The notes: generated by a model from the sequence alone, not told the origin. A DNA stretch of 32,320 nt from Sperchopsis tessellata (GCA_033557685.1 JAWQRN010000279.1:1-32320), one strand, 5' to 3'; positions 10,757 to 22,769 are shown, counted from the stretch's first letter. Program-made: numbers and translations.

Positions 10757-11486
10757 GGATTTCTGCCGTACTTCACATAGAACTCTTTTTATTCAATATA
10801 AGTTAACTAAAACATAATATTTACATCAATTTTTTTTACTTAAAGCTAAATAAAAATCTTTAATCAAGCTTATAGCTCAACATGTAAGTTTATGACAGCA
10901 ATATATGACCGAGTTAAGCTTACAAAGACCTCTTAATATAACATCATCACGGAGAAAATTAACACCTTGACTGCTGCAAATTTATGTGCAGCAAATTTTC
11001 ACCAGATACCAAAAGCTAAAAACGAACGTATTATTAATATAAAAGTATAAAATGAAAAACATGCTTTGCGGCGGTTGTGACGGAAGACGAGCGCTCTGTT
11101 TGAAATGTTAATAAAAACATTGACTCTGAACGTTACCTATTTAGTTTTTATTTATGCTAATCAACTGTATTTATATCTAATTTTTTTTTAGTTACATTGA
11201 GCTAGCTACGTAATAATATGTATATTCATATATTTTTGTTCTCATATATTGGACTTAACTTTGATTATTGTTACATTAGTGGAAAATATTATGGAATTAA
11301 TATTAATAGGTTTTACAATATCTGGTTTGTAATTTCATGCATGTTTTCATTCCTTTCATTTTTGTACTCCCTACAGAAAAATAAATAGTGTTCGATGTCT
11401 CAAATTTCATCCCACGATGTCCTTAGACAGGTATAGATTTTTGAATCACTGTTTAAAAGGTGTAATTTGGTAGACACGCTTGTAGT
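10757..11486. other. AT-rich spacer
   Basis: No coding feature was recognised. A short inverted repeat, TGCTGCAAATTTATGTGCAGCA, lies at about 10972-10993. A less AT-rich patch at about 11065-11105 has no recognisable coding content. Confidence 0.4.
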
Positions 11487-11600
11487 ATTATTTTGATATT
11501 TTATTAAATCAAATATCGAGCAAATTGTCCAAATCAATATATTAAATACAGATATCAAATACCCATCGAAAAATAAATATTTGTTGCTTCCTTGCTCGTA
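11487..11600 (-). repeat. Copy 4 of an uncharacterised interspersed repeat
   Basis: Read on the minus strand, this segment matches the core of the repeat found three times at 27.7-28.4 kb. Shared words are TTTTTCGATG, ATTTGATMTCTGT, TATTGAYTTGGAC, TTTGCTCGA and ATTTGATTTRAT followed by CAAAATAA. It lies just after the RNase H end of the I-clade element, in the same orientation. It could therefore be part of that element's 3' UTR, or a separate short element inserted there. Confidence 0.7.
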
Positions 11601-11610
11601 CATGAATGTA

Positions 11611-13740
11611 TTAATTTGATAATTGCAAGGGCATCTGCTTTAGGTAGAAGGATATTGGTAAAATTTCCCATATTAATTTTGCCAAAGAATTCAATGTTTC
11701 ATTATTTTTTATAGCATATGACCTTTTAACCAACAAAGTGTAATTTCTATACGAAAGCCGTGTACATTTTGTAGTTGGTCTAATATGTTCCAATCAATAT
11801 GATTGCACTTTTCCTTTTTTTATAGATTTTGTATTTTTTCCACAGCACTTTTTCAATCAGAAATTATTACATACATTTTGTATTTTAGACTTTGTATAAA
11901 TTCTAATGCTTCGTATATTGCATTTGATCCTTCCGTGATACTGTTGTCTCGTTTGGGAACTTAAATAACTTTTTAATCTTTATATTCGATACATATAACG
12001 CAGCTCCTATCAAGTTGTTTATAACCATCGGTAAAGATTTGTAATGCATCTGGCCACTTTTTTGAAATATCATAGTTAATGAAGATGTTTGCTAGTTGCG
12101 TTGGATATTACAACTTTTTCAAAAACGGTGTATTGATAGGAGTATTTGATTGGTGGAAGCTAATTAAGTTAAGTGCGGGGGCTTGGTTGTTTGCATGAAT
12201 TAATGCACATAACTTGTTGGAGTTTGTATAGCTGTCCACCAACAGGGGCAAGGGTTTGTGTACCCAATATTGAGTTGTCAAAACTGCTATAGATATAGTG
12301 TGAATTTGTTTAAATATTTGACTATTTTTTTATATAAACTTAAATATAATCAGCTAACAGTTTGCTTCTTAGCTCCAGAGGTATTTCTTCTGCTTTCGCC
12401 AGTATAATGTCTATCGGTGTGCTACGTAACATATCCTGACATAATCTAAGACTTTTTTTATGAATCACCTCCAACTTGCGGGTGAATTTATGAGATATTT
12501 GATCATAACAAAAACTCCCATATTCTTGAATATCATGAGAGAATGACTTATAGACCATCAAGAATATATTGGCATCGTGTTCAAGCTTTTTTCTGTTTTA
12601 GAAATAGCACTGTGAATGTACATATTCCAGTTAAACTTCTGATCCAAAATCATACCTAAAAATCGGAAACTATTTTTGTTTTGATAAACATTCGATTTGC
12701 TAGGCGATATGTGGAGACCATGATTATCTATCCAGGTAATTAATTTGAGGCTTAAATTATCCAAATCAGTGATTAATAGATCCATATTGTAATCCATTGC
12801 ATATATTCATATTCGTCCGCAAACTGGTTGATTTTCATACCTCTATTAAATATATTTTCCTTGAGGTAATCCTTTGTTAGATATCCTTGGGCCAATCAAA
12901 CATTCAGATGCTTGTACGTATAATTGTATATAAGAAATAAGGGACATGATCATGTTAGTCAAATTGATTGATACATCCATGTTATTCATTTTATTTGCTA
13001 AAATATGGTGGAGAACATTGTCATACGCTCCCTCAATATCTAAGAATAGCAAGGTAAAATATTGATCGCTTGCGAATGCTGTGTTGATTACTAAAGCTGA
13101 AATACTGTCCATACACGACAATTTAGATCAAAAGCCATATTTGGGTTTTAGACAGTTTATCGTGCAGTTCAAGTTAAGAGTAGAATCGATTTTTTATTAT
13201 GCACTCAAAAGTTCTTAAAACGCACGATGAGAGGGTGATTGGACGGTATGATTTTGTTATAAACGGAACGTTCTGATGTTATACTGCTTCTGATGTTGAG
13301 GGGGTTTAATTATATTAAAATTTTATTGAAGATTTTTAATAATTTAAACCTGGCCACTCTTGGCAAATTATACAATTCAATGTAACAAAATTTGCCTTTT
13401 CCCGGCACACTATCTTTTATGCTCATCGATGCAAATTATAGTTCACTAAATGTTATCTCAGTTTCAAGTTCGTAACAAATATTGAAAACTATGTTATTCA
13501 ACTTTGATTGAAATGGTAAGACTAAAGCGGCTAATTTGTCAAAAAAAAATCAACGCATAAATCACCATATGAAGACTTTACATTAGATTTGTTTACACCT
13601 TTAATGTTTCTTAGGTTCTGCCATATAGTTTTAATATCCGTTGTTTATTTAAATAGCAACAGAAAATGTGCCATGACCCTCTTCTAGATTTTATAATAGT
13701 TTTATAATTGCTGCTTTATGTTTATAATTTACGAAATTGG
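11611..13740 (-). mobile_element. I-clade non-LTR retrotransposon, RT plus RNase H, degenerate
   Basis: Right to left, about 13610-13590 gives IWQNLRNIKGVNKSN. About 13410 gives DSVPGKGKF, LYNLPRVARFKLLKIFN follows, and about 13240 gives YRPITLSSCVLRTFE. The RT palm at 13121-12846 reads TLLFLDIEGAYDNVLHHIL and ends in GLPQG. The active-site box is FADEY, second Asp to Glu at 12822-12824. Then come WIDNHGLHISPSKSNV and FRFLGMILDQKFNWN (12797-12558), and DYGSFCY-like to RLCQDMLRSTPIDIILA (12561-12340). An RNase H domain follows at about 12040-11620: IFTDGYK (12021-12041), ITEGSNAIYEALEFIQ, VIISD, CWLKGH and NNETLNSLAKLI, with the usual D, E, D positions recognisable. RT followed by RNase H is characteristic of the I clade. 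Frameshifts are numerous. The gag-like ORF and endonuclease are absent, so it is 5'-truncated. Confidence 0.85.
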
Positions 13741-13758
13741 TTAAATTTGAGTGTGAAA

Positions 13759-13808
13759 AGAGCTTCAGTGTAGCCAAAATGGTTTCATTCTGGCTACACT
13801 GAAGCTCT
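13759..13808. repeat. Near-perfect 50-nt palindrome (hairpin)
   Basis: AGAGCTTCAGTGTAGCCA at 13759-13776 is exactly complementary to TGGCTACACTGAAGCTCT at 13791-13808. The interval pairs further (AATG with CATT) after one mismatch, leaving a 4-nt GTTT loop. The whole is a 23-position stem with a single mismatch. It lies beside the 5'-truncated end of the I-clade element. It may be a foldback formed during insertion, the core of a very small inverted-repeat element, or an RNA hairpin. Confidence 0.95.
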
Positions 13809-14509
13809 GAAGTAATTACAATCACAATGCCTTCTTAAAATCTGTCAGATCATTGGAGAAATTAGATACAGGAAAATAATTATAAGAGAGATTCGAACAG
13901 TAGTGACATAGAGTCGAGAAGAGGCAGAGGTGGAAATATGAAATATGTAAATAATATGCTGGTTAGAGTGCTGCTTATTCGGTTCTCTTCGTCTTAAATA
14001 TTCTACGATCGCAAAATCTCTTACGACAGATATTCGGATGATAAATTACTAACAGAGGCCAGATATAACCGAATAAAGATTCTAGTTTACCTCTATATAG
14101 GTGCAGCTCTAAATGTACATCATTTGAAAATTACCACCAATACAAATGGTACATTAATGAGAAAGTACATAAAGTTTGAATAAACAAATGTTTTATATCC
14201 CATTTCTCAAGATTAGGTACAGGAAATTACTCTTGCCCAGTGCACCTTAATCTCGCCATAACTTTCAACGAAAACAACAAAGTGGCGGACGAATCCGATA
14301 ACAACACTCGTTGAAATTCTAAGTCAGAGAAATTAGTTAAGGTTGACAGGATAACCGCAAATGGCATAGACTTGTCTGAATGACCACGCTGCATATATCA
14401 AATCCTAAGAACCAACGTTAAAAACTCTTGCAAAATCGACACTAGTGAGTAAGGACACAATCGATTGAAGTCTGATATTAAATCAGATAAAATAAGCATG
14501 AAGAATGGG
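13809..14509. other. Spacer without a recognisable gene
   Basis: Moderately AT-rich sequence with no protein family or RNA signature that I can support. It may include upstream parts of the weak piggyBac-like trace that follows. Confidence 0.4.
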
Positions 14510-15049
14510 GGAAAATGAAACAGTCTCAGGAATAAGAAAACTAATTAAATATGTGAAGATAATTTTGTGGAATGATACATTAAATAAATAGTATCGCAAC
14601 GCTACCCGACATCGTGACGATATCTTTGTAAGTTTTAAAAATCGACTACCAAAACTCGCCCATAGGCAAGCTGTATTATAGGCTTGAAATACCTAGGAAC
14701 TAAAAAAAATGCGATACGCATGATCAGTATTATCGTGTGGTATACCAGAGCAATGCAAGTAAACAGTTACTTAAAAAAAAGCATAATTTTGTTACGTCGC
14801 ATTTGGGGAAACAGAAATAATGTTGCGCAAGAGCGTCTAGATAGCGGTGTTGGCAATAAGGCCCTGTATCTAAAATATCAAAAGGGAATATTTGAGATCA
14901 ATAGCATTCAGTCTAACATATATTGGAGAACAAAGAAAGTTAAGATGAACAAACAGCAAAAAAATAAATATGTCGTACCTTCAGTAAATATTCAAATAAC
15001 TATTATCAAACAAAATAAATTATTTGAGAATTTACTATTCACGAGTTAA
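14510..15049 (+). pseudogene. Possible decayed DNA-transposon ORF (piggyBac-like?)
   Basis: A plus-strand open frame at 14684-15049 begins near KYLGTKKNAIRMISIIVWYT and contains MQVNSYL, LLRRIWGNRNN and a Lys/Asn-rich C-terminus. Just upstream, in another frame, is KIILWNDTLNK. piggyBac-type transposases have a VKWNDN-like block, then a GxKK segment followed by a helix and VNAY/VNSY, then an LxxFRR-like motif, so the order is suggestive. The diagnostic MGGVD box and the C-terminal Cys-rich domain were not seen. The match is weak and the frame could be fortuitous. Confidence 0.25.
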
Positions 15050-17376
15050 ACAACTTGGGCTGCGAAAGAGCTTGCACCAAATCACCTACTTGAAGCTGAC
15101 TGACTAGATTTCATTATTTTGCTCGTATAATATTTCTTAGTTTAGTACATCAAATTATGTATAGGTTACATTTCATTTATAATCTTAAGGATTTATGTAT
15201 CTTTTGCGTCTTATCCTACTAGCTTGGAAATAAAAGACGATTTTCACTAACTATGCTATTTCATTGAAATATGTGCACAATTGTTGATATTTTAAACGAT
15301 TCGGTATCATTACAATATTAAAACTTGTGCCATCTAGTTATTCTACTTCAAACTATAAAATGTTATGTAAGGCTACAGATTCAAATTATATCCACTATAA
15401 ATATTCTATAGGTTATGGGCACACAAATTTCTCTGAACTTATATATTGTTATATTCAAAACTATGGCTGATATTCAATTTTTCATCAAACATTTAAAAAT
15501 TTAGATTAATATTGAAAATATGCTAAATGAATAGTATAATTTAAACATTCTTTAAAATCAATCAACTTAATTTACATTCACCTAGTTCATTATTAGCTAC
15601 CATATACGTAATAAAGAAATAATGCTAAATTATAAAATATATACCTTTGATATATAAAAAGCTAATAATTCTCGGCAACAATTTAAATTTCATTTTTAAA
15701 GGAATATTACGAGGACCTTTTCACATATTCACTAAGAGACAATGTATTTGCGTAATATAAAGGGACTGAAATATTATAAAAAAATCTAGCTAACACCTGT
15801 CATAAATTGCGGAAAAGCGTGCACTGAAAGTGTCCTACACATATTTGAGCAGAATAGGACTCATATAATGTATAGCGACGGTTTATGTTTGTGAGAATTT
15901 TCGGTAATGGTGATTTGGTATTATGTAAATGAACCCTTGAAAAATGCCACATTTTTTCTCGACGTAATTTAAACATATGTAGCATATTATACCCTCATAC
16001 AAATTTTGACAGATGATAGGAAATAGATCTCTTATGGCATAAGCTCGATAAAAACAATTGTAAATAAGGGAACTATGAAGTTGTTGACAAATCCTACAAA
16101 ATCCATTTCACACATTATTCCAGTACGCATCGCAAAATTTTTGGAAATATATTTACTCGGAGAAATTTATTTATTCTACGCATAATAATTTCAAAAGAAA
16201 GTTAATCATTCCTGTAATATTTTAACTTCTATAATACATCAGAGATGGGTTAACTTTTAGATGAAGGGCCACATAATAAATTTAAATGGGAACATATAAG
16301 TTTCCCTCAAAGGTAATATTTGAATATTCCGAAAAGCATTTCTATGTGATTAATATCAATTAAGATTCCAAAAAACTTAACACCATACCGAATCAAAGAC
16401 CAAATTAGGCAATGTATACCATTTATAGTGTGTCTATTCCTATCTCGAAGGCCTCGTATAGCATATATTACAGAGTATGCTACTTAGTTTGATTTTATTT
16501 CGTTTACTAAATATGATATCTGGTAAAGTGTTTGGCTTTCTCCGTTCGCCCAATTTAATCTAATAGTTTTATTTCGAACGCTACTGGTGGTTGGTAATGT
16601 GCGAGCGCGGAACTTGTCATTTGTGAGAGGCGAGTAAATCGCCAGGCTGCTTTCATAATTATCGATGATAGGTTATATGTATTCCGTAAAGTACCCTCAG
16701 TATATGTACGATAAATATTTATTTCAATTGTGTAGATTCCTTCAGAAATATACCACTTTGGTAGATATATTTATAACTTTTTGTCCTTTGTTTTAAGGCG
16801 ATTTTTGTTGGCCGACACTCCGTTAGAATATTGGATTTTCGAGGTTCATGCTGACCGAGGTATCGAATTTCTTTTGCTTTCATCACCTAATAGACGATTC
16901 AACGTCAAAGAGGTGCTCTAAATAGAGTGGTTGAGGAAATTCACGTAATAAACAAATATGTATAATTAAAGAAAAAAAAACATTTAAATATTTATTTTTA
17001 GTTAAAACTTTTTTATGCAGTAAAATTATTTTTTTTTGTTCATATAACTTATCAATATGTATTTAATTTAAAAAATTTAAGTTTTTTTCAACATTTCAAC
17101 TTAATTACAAACTTTAATTTTGAGTTATTTATCTGTTTTTTTTTTATATTGCCACCTATAATTTTTTATTTTTGTAACTAAAAATACTCTTACCCACGAC
17201 CATAAAACAGCAGAGGCTTGGAGCTGCTGGAGCCGTGACCCCTTAAGGTTGCATTTGTATTTTTTTCTTGGACAAGGATGGTACTTGTTTAGGCTGTTGA
17301 ATGAAAGTCCGCGGAAAATTATCACTTATTTCTTGCTCTAGTAGCCTCCCATGCAAAACTGCAAGTCCAAAGTAAT
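15050..17376. other. AT-rich region without a recognisable gene
   Basis: No element or gene was identified. Poly-A and poly-T runs are dense at 16960-17150. A less AT-rich patch at 17190-17330 carries a minus-strand open frame of 66 codons without a recognised domain. Minus-strand residues near 16330-16460 loosely resemble the C-terminal part of a CR1/Jockey RT, but too weakly to annotate. Confidence 0.45.
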
Positions 17377-18500
17377 ATGTTGGTAATTATTAAAAACTCC
17401 AAAATGCGTTTAAGATACGTTCAGCTTCAGATTGTTTACTGTGAACCAGCAAACTATACTATTCAGCCCAACCCCAGCTCTATATCTCAATTAATCTGGA
17501 TGACCAGCAGAGAACACAACCCTTGTCAGCGTACATTACAAGGTTGGCATCAGTGCACTCAGTCAGATGGTTTACAAAAATATTAAATAATATTAAGTTG
17601 AGTATAGATCCTTGGTGCACACCAGCTGTGATATTAACTATATTAGAAACAGATCCATTCAGTAACTCTTAGTGGCACTTGCCTCCCAGATATGAGGAAA
17701 ACCACTCCAGTACCAGCCAGCGAATACCGTACCGTTCTAGTTTTTTCAGTAGTACAATATGATTGACAATGTCAAAAGACTTACTAATATCGTTTTTACC
17801 AGAGTATATAGAGTTGATTCAGTTGGGAAATTTTGGCAAAACCCATGTTGACAAGATGAAAGTAGATAGTGTTGCGAAAAAATTCGTCTAGTCATGATTT
17901 CGTAGGTTTATCAAAAATTGTAAGAAACAGTCAAATTGAACGAAAATTGTTTATATCTGTATGGTTACCCTTCTTACAAAGAGAAATAATTTTTGAAGCT
18001 CTCAATTCAAAAGGGAAAGTGAAAGAGAAGAACTGTATACACAGTGCTTAATATAACACATTGGAACGTTGTCATGCCCTCTACAAAATCATGCTACAAA
18101 TTTCGTGTTCTCTTACTTGATAGAGGAAGATATTCTGACCCCAATCTGAAAATGACTGATAAGAATAATCCCTCTCCATATGAGATTATCCCAAATATCG
18201 TATAAATATGTCTCCTATTAGTTTAGTATCAACTACATCCATACATTCCCTATATTTTAGTCTATTTTCATCGTTGATCAACCCAAGGCCAGAGACCTGC
18301 CTCACTGAACTCTAAACAGCTCTAAACTTGTTTGTAAAAGACTCAATTTCACTATCAAAAGCGGACCCTATTTGCTAACAAGATCACGCCGTAAAGAAAT
18401 TTCTTTACTTCCTATTGTACCAGACTAGCGTAGAGTCTGGTATTTGTATGGTTTTCTAATGTCAGATATAGTCCATAGCTTCCTAGCGTGAATTGGTTTT
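17377..18500 (-). pseudogene. CR1/Jockey-like non-LTR retrotransposon, RT remnant
   Basis: Minus-strand pieces in order: KIISLCKKGNHTDINNFRSI (about 17990-17930, the RT1 region, family PxxKKGD...NYRPI), NDISKSFDIVNHIVLLKKLE (about 17790-17730, motif A with its Asp intact), WLVLEWFSSYLGG, ITAGVHQGSILNLILFNIFV (about 17640-17580, the GVPQGS...LF motif), HLTECTDANLVMYADKGCVL (about 17570-17515), then a degenerate C-terminus. The active-site YADD reads YADK, with Lys at 17522-17524. Sequence up to about 18500 has loose similarity to the connector before RT. No endonuclease or 3' tail was seen. It resembles the element at 25.5-27.5 kb in type but not closely enough to call one family. Confidence 0.75.
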
Positions 18501-18644
18501 CTTTAACGGAAAGCATATATCAAAAGCACCATGGGCCATAATGGAATATCAATATATGTACCTAAATCATTAGTATGTTATTTTACTGAGCATAAACAGC
18601 ATTCAACAAGACGAAATAAAAGAACTTCAATTTTCGTATAGATA

Positions 18645-19420
18645 ATGGATCATTTCTTTAAGATGATTCTTCATTATAAACTTATATGGAAACAACATTT
18701 ATTAATCACCATTAATAAAGATGAAAAGAGTCTTATTGTTATCAGGCCAATTACGCGTCCAAGATGGGGTATATCTCTGATAGTATATATATTTTTAACC
18801 ATGTTTATCCCTGAAGTTTTAGAAATTTTACCATTTTCAATGGAGAGATTTACCATTTGCCATTTAGACAAAAATTAGAATTGCTGTCCCATAGTTTTTA
18901 TTTATTCCTACACGAAATTGAAGTATGTCTTCTAGGAATAATCCATGATATGTCTATATTTGTTTAAATATCGCCATATTGGAAATTCAAACAAATACCT
19001 TCTTTAGTTGACAGCTACATAAATTCAAAAAAATTTCAGAAATTTTATTGAGACTAAGCGTGTTGGAACTTTACATAGCTAGTACTATTTTATTAAAAAT
19101 CAATAAAATTTAATGTTAGCTTTTTATCGGATTCTCTTCAACTTATCAAATTGGCCGAATAATAACCCAAATCCTTACTGATGGTACCAAGGACCATGTA
19201 GTATATGCTAATTTTTCGTCTTTCACAAATTATTTAAACTAATTAGAAGACAATTTTTTCCTCAATCTGCATAATCAAATTAGTAGTCATGCAAAGGGTC
19301 CTTGATTATTGCACATCTATGGAAAAGAGAGAATTTAAACAGATTTAAAGAGCATTTTCAATAAAAATAATGTCATCTTCGACCACACAGACGTCATCTT
19401 CTTGTTAGAAAACAAGCGTA
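18645..19420 (+). pseudogene. I-clade non-LTR retrotransposon fragment, end of RT to RNase H
   Basis: The plus frame at 18645-18878 includes MILHYKLIWKQHLLITINKD, EKSLIVIRPITRPRWGIS and FLTMFIPEVLEILPF. This aligns with the post-active-site RT segment of the I-clade element at 12558-12797 (FLGMILDQKFNWN...EKSLN). Downstream, SPYWKFKQIPSLVDSYINSK (about 18975-19030) matches QYWVHKPLPLLVDSYTNSNK in the same relative place of that element. A possible RNase H start, ILTDGTKDHVVYANFSSF, lies at about 19170-19225. The two fragments therefore probably belong to one family, in opposite orientation and 6-7 kb apart. Stops and frameshifts prevent function. Confidence 0.6.
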
Positions 19421-19599
19421 GTAAAAGACAAAACAAACAAAATAAAAACAATACCTTAATAGCTAGGCTGCGTCACTGAAGTCAACAATAAACTAAGTAC
19501 TTGTAACAAGAGTACCAACTGACAGGTCATCATGAGATTCCGGTCAAATTATTATATACAGATAATTAGGATCGATGTATATCAATTCGTTGAGATTAA
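19421..19599. other. Short spacer
   Basis: A-rich sequence between the I-clade fragment and the Penelope-like element; nothing recognised. Confidence 0.3.
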
Positions 19600-20560
19600 G
19601 ATATAGGTTGGCATGTAGCTTCTAACCTTTGGGTATAAATGAAGTATGAAAGGATTAGAAGAATTAGATTCGTGATTACAGAACATGAGATGGCTGGTGA
19701 AACTTGTTCTATCAGTTTTATTGGGAATACAGCTAAGATTATCTTTGCATCTGATATCAAAGGAGAGTAAGGCATGACCAACATAATTGGCGTCGCATCA
19801 ACACAAAGAGAACAAACACTGCTCCTGGTCTTTGGGTCTACCGAGACTTTGTTTTTCACCAGCGTGTTACGGAGGGTATATAAGGATCTATAGCCAATGG
19901 AAATATTTTGGGAAAAGTATTAAGCTAAATTATATTATCTAGCATCGACAAATGAACGATAACGTGATACTTTGGATCTGGTTGAGTAATGGCAGGTAGT
20001 GGAAAATGCTTCTCAATTGCATATCAGTAGCTTTTTTAATGATATAACTAGGATTGTAGTTCGATTAGTCGATACGCAAGGTAGTTCTAAACTTCAAGAA
20101 GAACGTGGAATAAATGATGATGCATCAGTATGGGTATTTTTTTCTATAAATATTAAAACTAAAATCATTATTACTATTTCTGGTAATAACAAGATCAAGA
20201 AATTTCAATTGACTGCTCTCGTCTAATTCAAGGATGAATTTTAATCTGGGATGTAGTGCGTTGAGAACCTCAAGTAACCCCTCCACAGTAATAGCATTTC
20301 CTGAAATAATGCAAAAGACATCATCCAGACACCTGAAACAAAATTTTATAGATTTCATATGGGTGTTACTCGAGCTGAATAGGATTTTTTCTAAATAAGT
20401 CATGAAAAATTCAGCGAGTAAAGGATTGAGGTTACACCCCATATATTTTTGGAGGTTGCTGTGCCAATTATGTTTGCCAGACAGGATGCTCCATTAATAT
20501 CAGATATAAAGAACACCTTCATTGTATTCCCAAAAAAAACTGATTATATTTCTTAGTTAG
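19600..20560 (-). mobile_element. Penelope-like element: RT and decayed GIY-YIG endonuclease
   Basis: The RT core at 20442-20125 reads MGCNLNPLLAEFFMTYLEKI, then FCFRCLDDVFCIISGN with both catalytic Asp residues, HPRLKFILELDESSQLKFLD, LVITR and FNIYRK. The wording (MGxxLxPLLAEFFM, RxxDDVF, LKFLDxxI, FxIYRK) is that of Penelope-like RTs, which resemble telomerase RT more than non-LTR RTs. Further on (19870-19620) the minus strand gives YTLRNTLVKNKVSVDPKTRS, then in another frame CDANYVGHALLSFDIRCKDN and TDRTSFTSHLMFCNHE, consistent with the C-terminal GIY-YIG endonuclease that nicks the target. Upstream, NWHSNLQKY (about 20470-20445) fits the approach to the RT core. Several frameshifts and stops disable it. 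Confidence 0.8.
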
Positions 20561-21196
20561 CAGTTCAACCCACATCTTAATCTCAACGAATCGCTATATA
20601 TCTTTACTAATTCTTTGTGTAGAATTTTTATTTCAGAATCTCATTCTGGCCTATCGGTTTGTACTCCTCTTTCACATACTTAATCGGTAATTAATTTCAG
20701 TGACTATGGTGATTGTTTTAATTTGGTTTGCTTTGCGTTTTATCCTGCTTATTTTTTAGCTTGAAGATAACCTTTATGTGGTCTCAGAATTAAATATTCA
20801 AAAATTTGGAAAGGCAATAGACTTTACGATTTTGTCGAATAAAATAAAAGAGGATGTTATTAATAATTGTCCAACTAATAACAGAAATATGATGATAATT
20901 GCATGAACAGTGGCCGATTTATGTTATTTCTTATTAAAATATTATTGCTATATGTGTGAAAGGCGGACAAAATCTAACCATTGTGGTTGAATGTGATAAG
21001 TAATACACTAACTACCATCTGGTCTGGCCGACAACACTGCCAGAAAATTTAATTTGAATAGAAAACCTACACAATTTTATAAATCATTAACAAAGAGTAT
21101 ATTTTACCCTTAGTAAGTTTACATCAAAAAATTTGCTTCTAAATTTCTTTATCCATTTTCTATCATTACCATATTCTTTGTTCATCAGTATATAAT
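20561..21196. other. AT-rich flank of the Gypsy insertion
   Basis: Part of this may be more of the Penelope-like ORF in decayed form (minus strand near 20600-20700), but no diagnostic motif is legible. It ends with ATAAT at 21192-21196, the left target-site duplication of the Gypsy element. Confidence 0.45.
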
Positions 21197-21397
21197 TGTA
21201 GTGTCGAATGACAGCACTATTTACTATATATTCACTTTATTTAATATTTACAATTTTACTTATAATTAAGGTAGTTGCCTATCGGAAGGTACAAACAGAA
21301 TGGACGTGAAATGAAGATGGCTGTAATATTAAGTACATTTTGTTGCCAACCTATATACATAAAAATAACTAGTGGAAAAGTGATTTTGTGGATAACA
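21197..21397 (-). repeat. 3' LTR of the Gypsy element
   Basis: The plus strand starts TGTAGTGTCGAATGACAGCA and ends TTGTGGATAACA. It aligns over its full length with 25059-25263, with scattered substitutions and small indels. It is directly followed, on the inside, by the polypurine tract. Confidence 0.95.
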
Positions 21398-21410
21398 TCT
21401 CCCCCTGAAA
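21398..21410 (-). other. Polypurine tract
   Basis: The minus strand reads TTTCAGGGGGAGA immediately before the 3' LTR, the standard place and composition for the plus-strand DNA primer in reverse transcription. Confidence 0.85.
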
Positions 21411-21535
21411 CTTAAAACATAATAAAGAAATACAAAAAAACTATTTATTCTTCACATGTAGCGTGAAGATTTTCTTATTGTTCTCTCTGATCGTCTGGGA
21501 ATCTTTTCACTAGGTTGAGGACGATTCCTTAACAC

Positions 21536-21730
21536 TTATTTTTTTTCATTCACTTCACCATTGTTAACGATCGCCACTTCACTTGTATTACTACTATTTC
21601 CTCGAGTATTACTATTCACTAAACTATTACTAGGATCATCACTAAAATCTAAGATACCAGCCTTACCCAATGTCTTATCATTTTTAAATAATTGATTTAC
21701 ATGTCGGGGCCATATTAAACCATTGTCCAT
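21536..21730 (-). pseudogene. Gypsy pol C-terminal tail
   Basis: A short Ser/Asn-rich open frame, starting near LIWPRHVNQLFKN, follows the integrase in the same relative frame. The RHVNQL wording is typical of the end of Gypsy integrases (a GPxxxRRHxNQLR-like motif). It ends in NGEVNEKK shortly before the polypurine tract. Confidence 0.65.
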
Positions 21731-21775
21731 TAGATATCAATATTTCTTGTGTCCTAATACGATTTTAATTCTGCC

Positions 21776-22756
21776 TTATTCCCAGCTCTTATAGGTTGGA
21801 TTATGGTAATCCCTGGCATATATCTCGTCCCCGTCAACAAAACCTTTAATGGCATTGCCCTTATAATTTTCTTTAGCAAGCACATTCTTGTTGATTTTAC
21901 TTGAATCTGGCTTAGCTAAGTCTAACTTCGTTCGTAGCTTTCTGCCTAAAAGTAACTTAGCTGGCGATTTTTCTGATGTGGAATGCATGCCATTCCTGTA
22001 GCTAATTAGGAATTTGCTACTTGCATTTTGCAGTGTAATGCCTGGGTTTGATGTCAGGATTTTGTTTATATGGGTTTTGTAAGTCTTTTCCATGTTTTCT
22101 GCTGCACCATCAGTTTCCGGATAATATGGTGCAGAAGTCACATGCTGTATTTCGTTCTGAGCACAAAATTCTTTGAACTCTTCGGATTAAAATTATGGAC
22201 CGTTGTCAATGACTAGCATTTCCGGTATGCCGTTCCTAGCATATGTTTCCCGTTACTGTTCAGTTGTAGCTGTCGTGGTTGTAGAATTCATTACGAATAC
22301 TTCAGGCAACTTAGAATACGCGTCTAAAATTACCAGGAACACTTTCCCTTTTATTGGACCTAAATAGTACACGTGTAGTTTTTGAAAGGGAAATTAGGGT
22401 CTTGGCCAAGGTGTTAATACCGTCTTAGGTGGTTACGGCCTTGCTTTGCAACATACTAAACAATTACTGACATACCTTTCAATATTCTCATCTAATTTCG
22501 GCCACCAGACATAAGATCTAGCCATGGATTTCATCCTTACCATCCCATTGTGTGAAGTGTGAAGCTCCTCTAATATTTTATTACGTAACTTTGGAGGAAT
22601 AACTACCCTGTACCCCCATAATAAAACATTTTTTTCGACAGTCAGTTCGTCTTTGCGCCTTTCATAGTCTATATATTCTGACTCTGCTTTAAGCGGCCAA
22701 CCTTGCTCCACATAACTCATCACTCTACTCAATATCGGCTCATGACTACTCTCCAC
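21776..22756 (-). pseudogene. Gypsy integrase, inactivated
   Basis: Integrase inserts the cDNA into host DNA. The N-terminal HHCC zinc-binding domain is intact at about 22600-22440 (His in LHTSHNGM, then YVWWPKLDENIERYV and CLVCC). The catalytic core follows in the same frame after a stop: the first acidic position lies in LHVYYLGP, where the expected Asp is Tyr (22367-22369). The second, in VIDNGP (about 22200-22215), is kept but followed by stops at 22193-22195 and 22187-22189. The third, Glu in DGAAENMEK, is kept. The C-terminal part (22141-21776) has SPAKLLLGRKLRTKLDL and GDEIYARDY. Loss of the first Asp and at least two stops rule out activity. Confidence 0.9.
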
Positions 22757-22769
22757 AGATATCTTTTTT

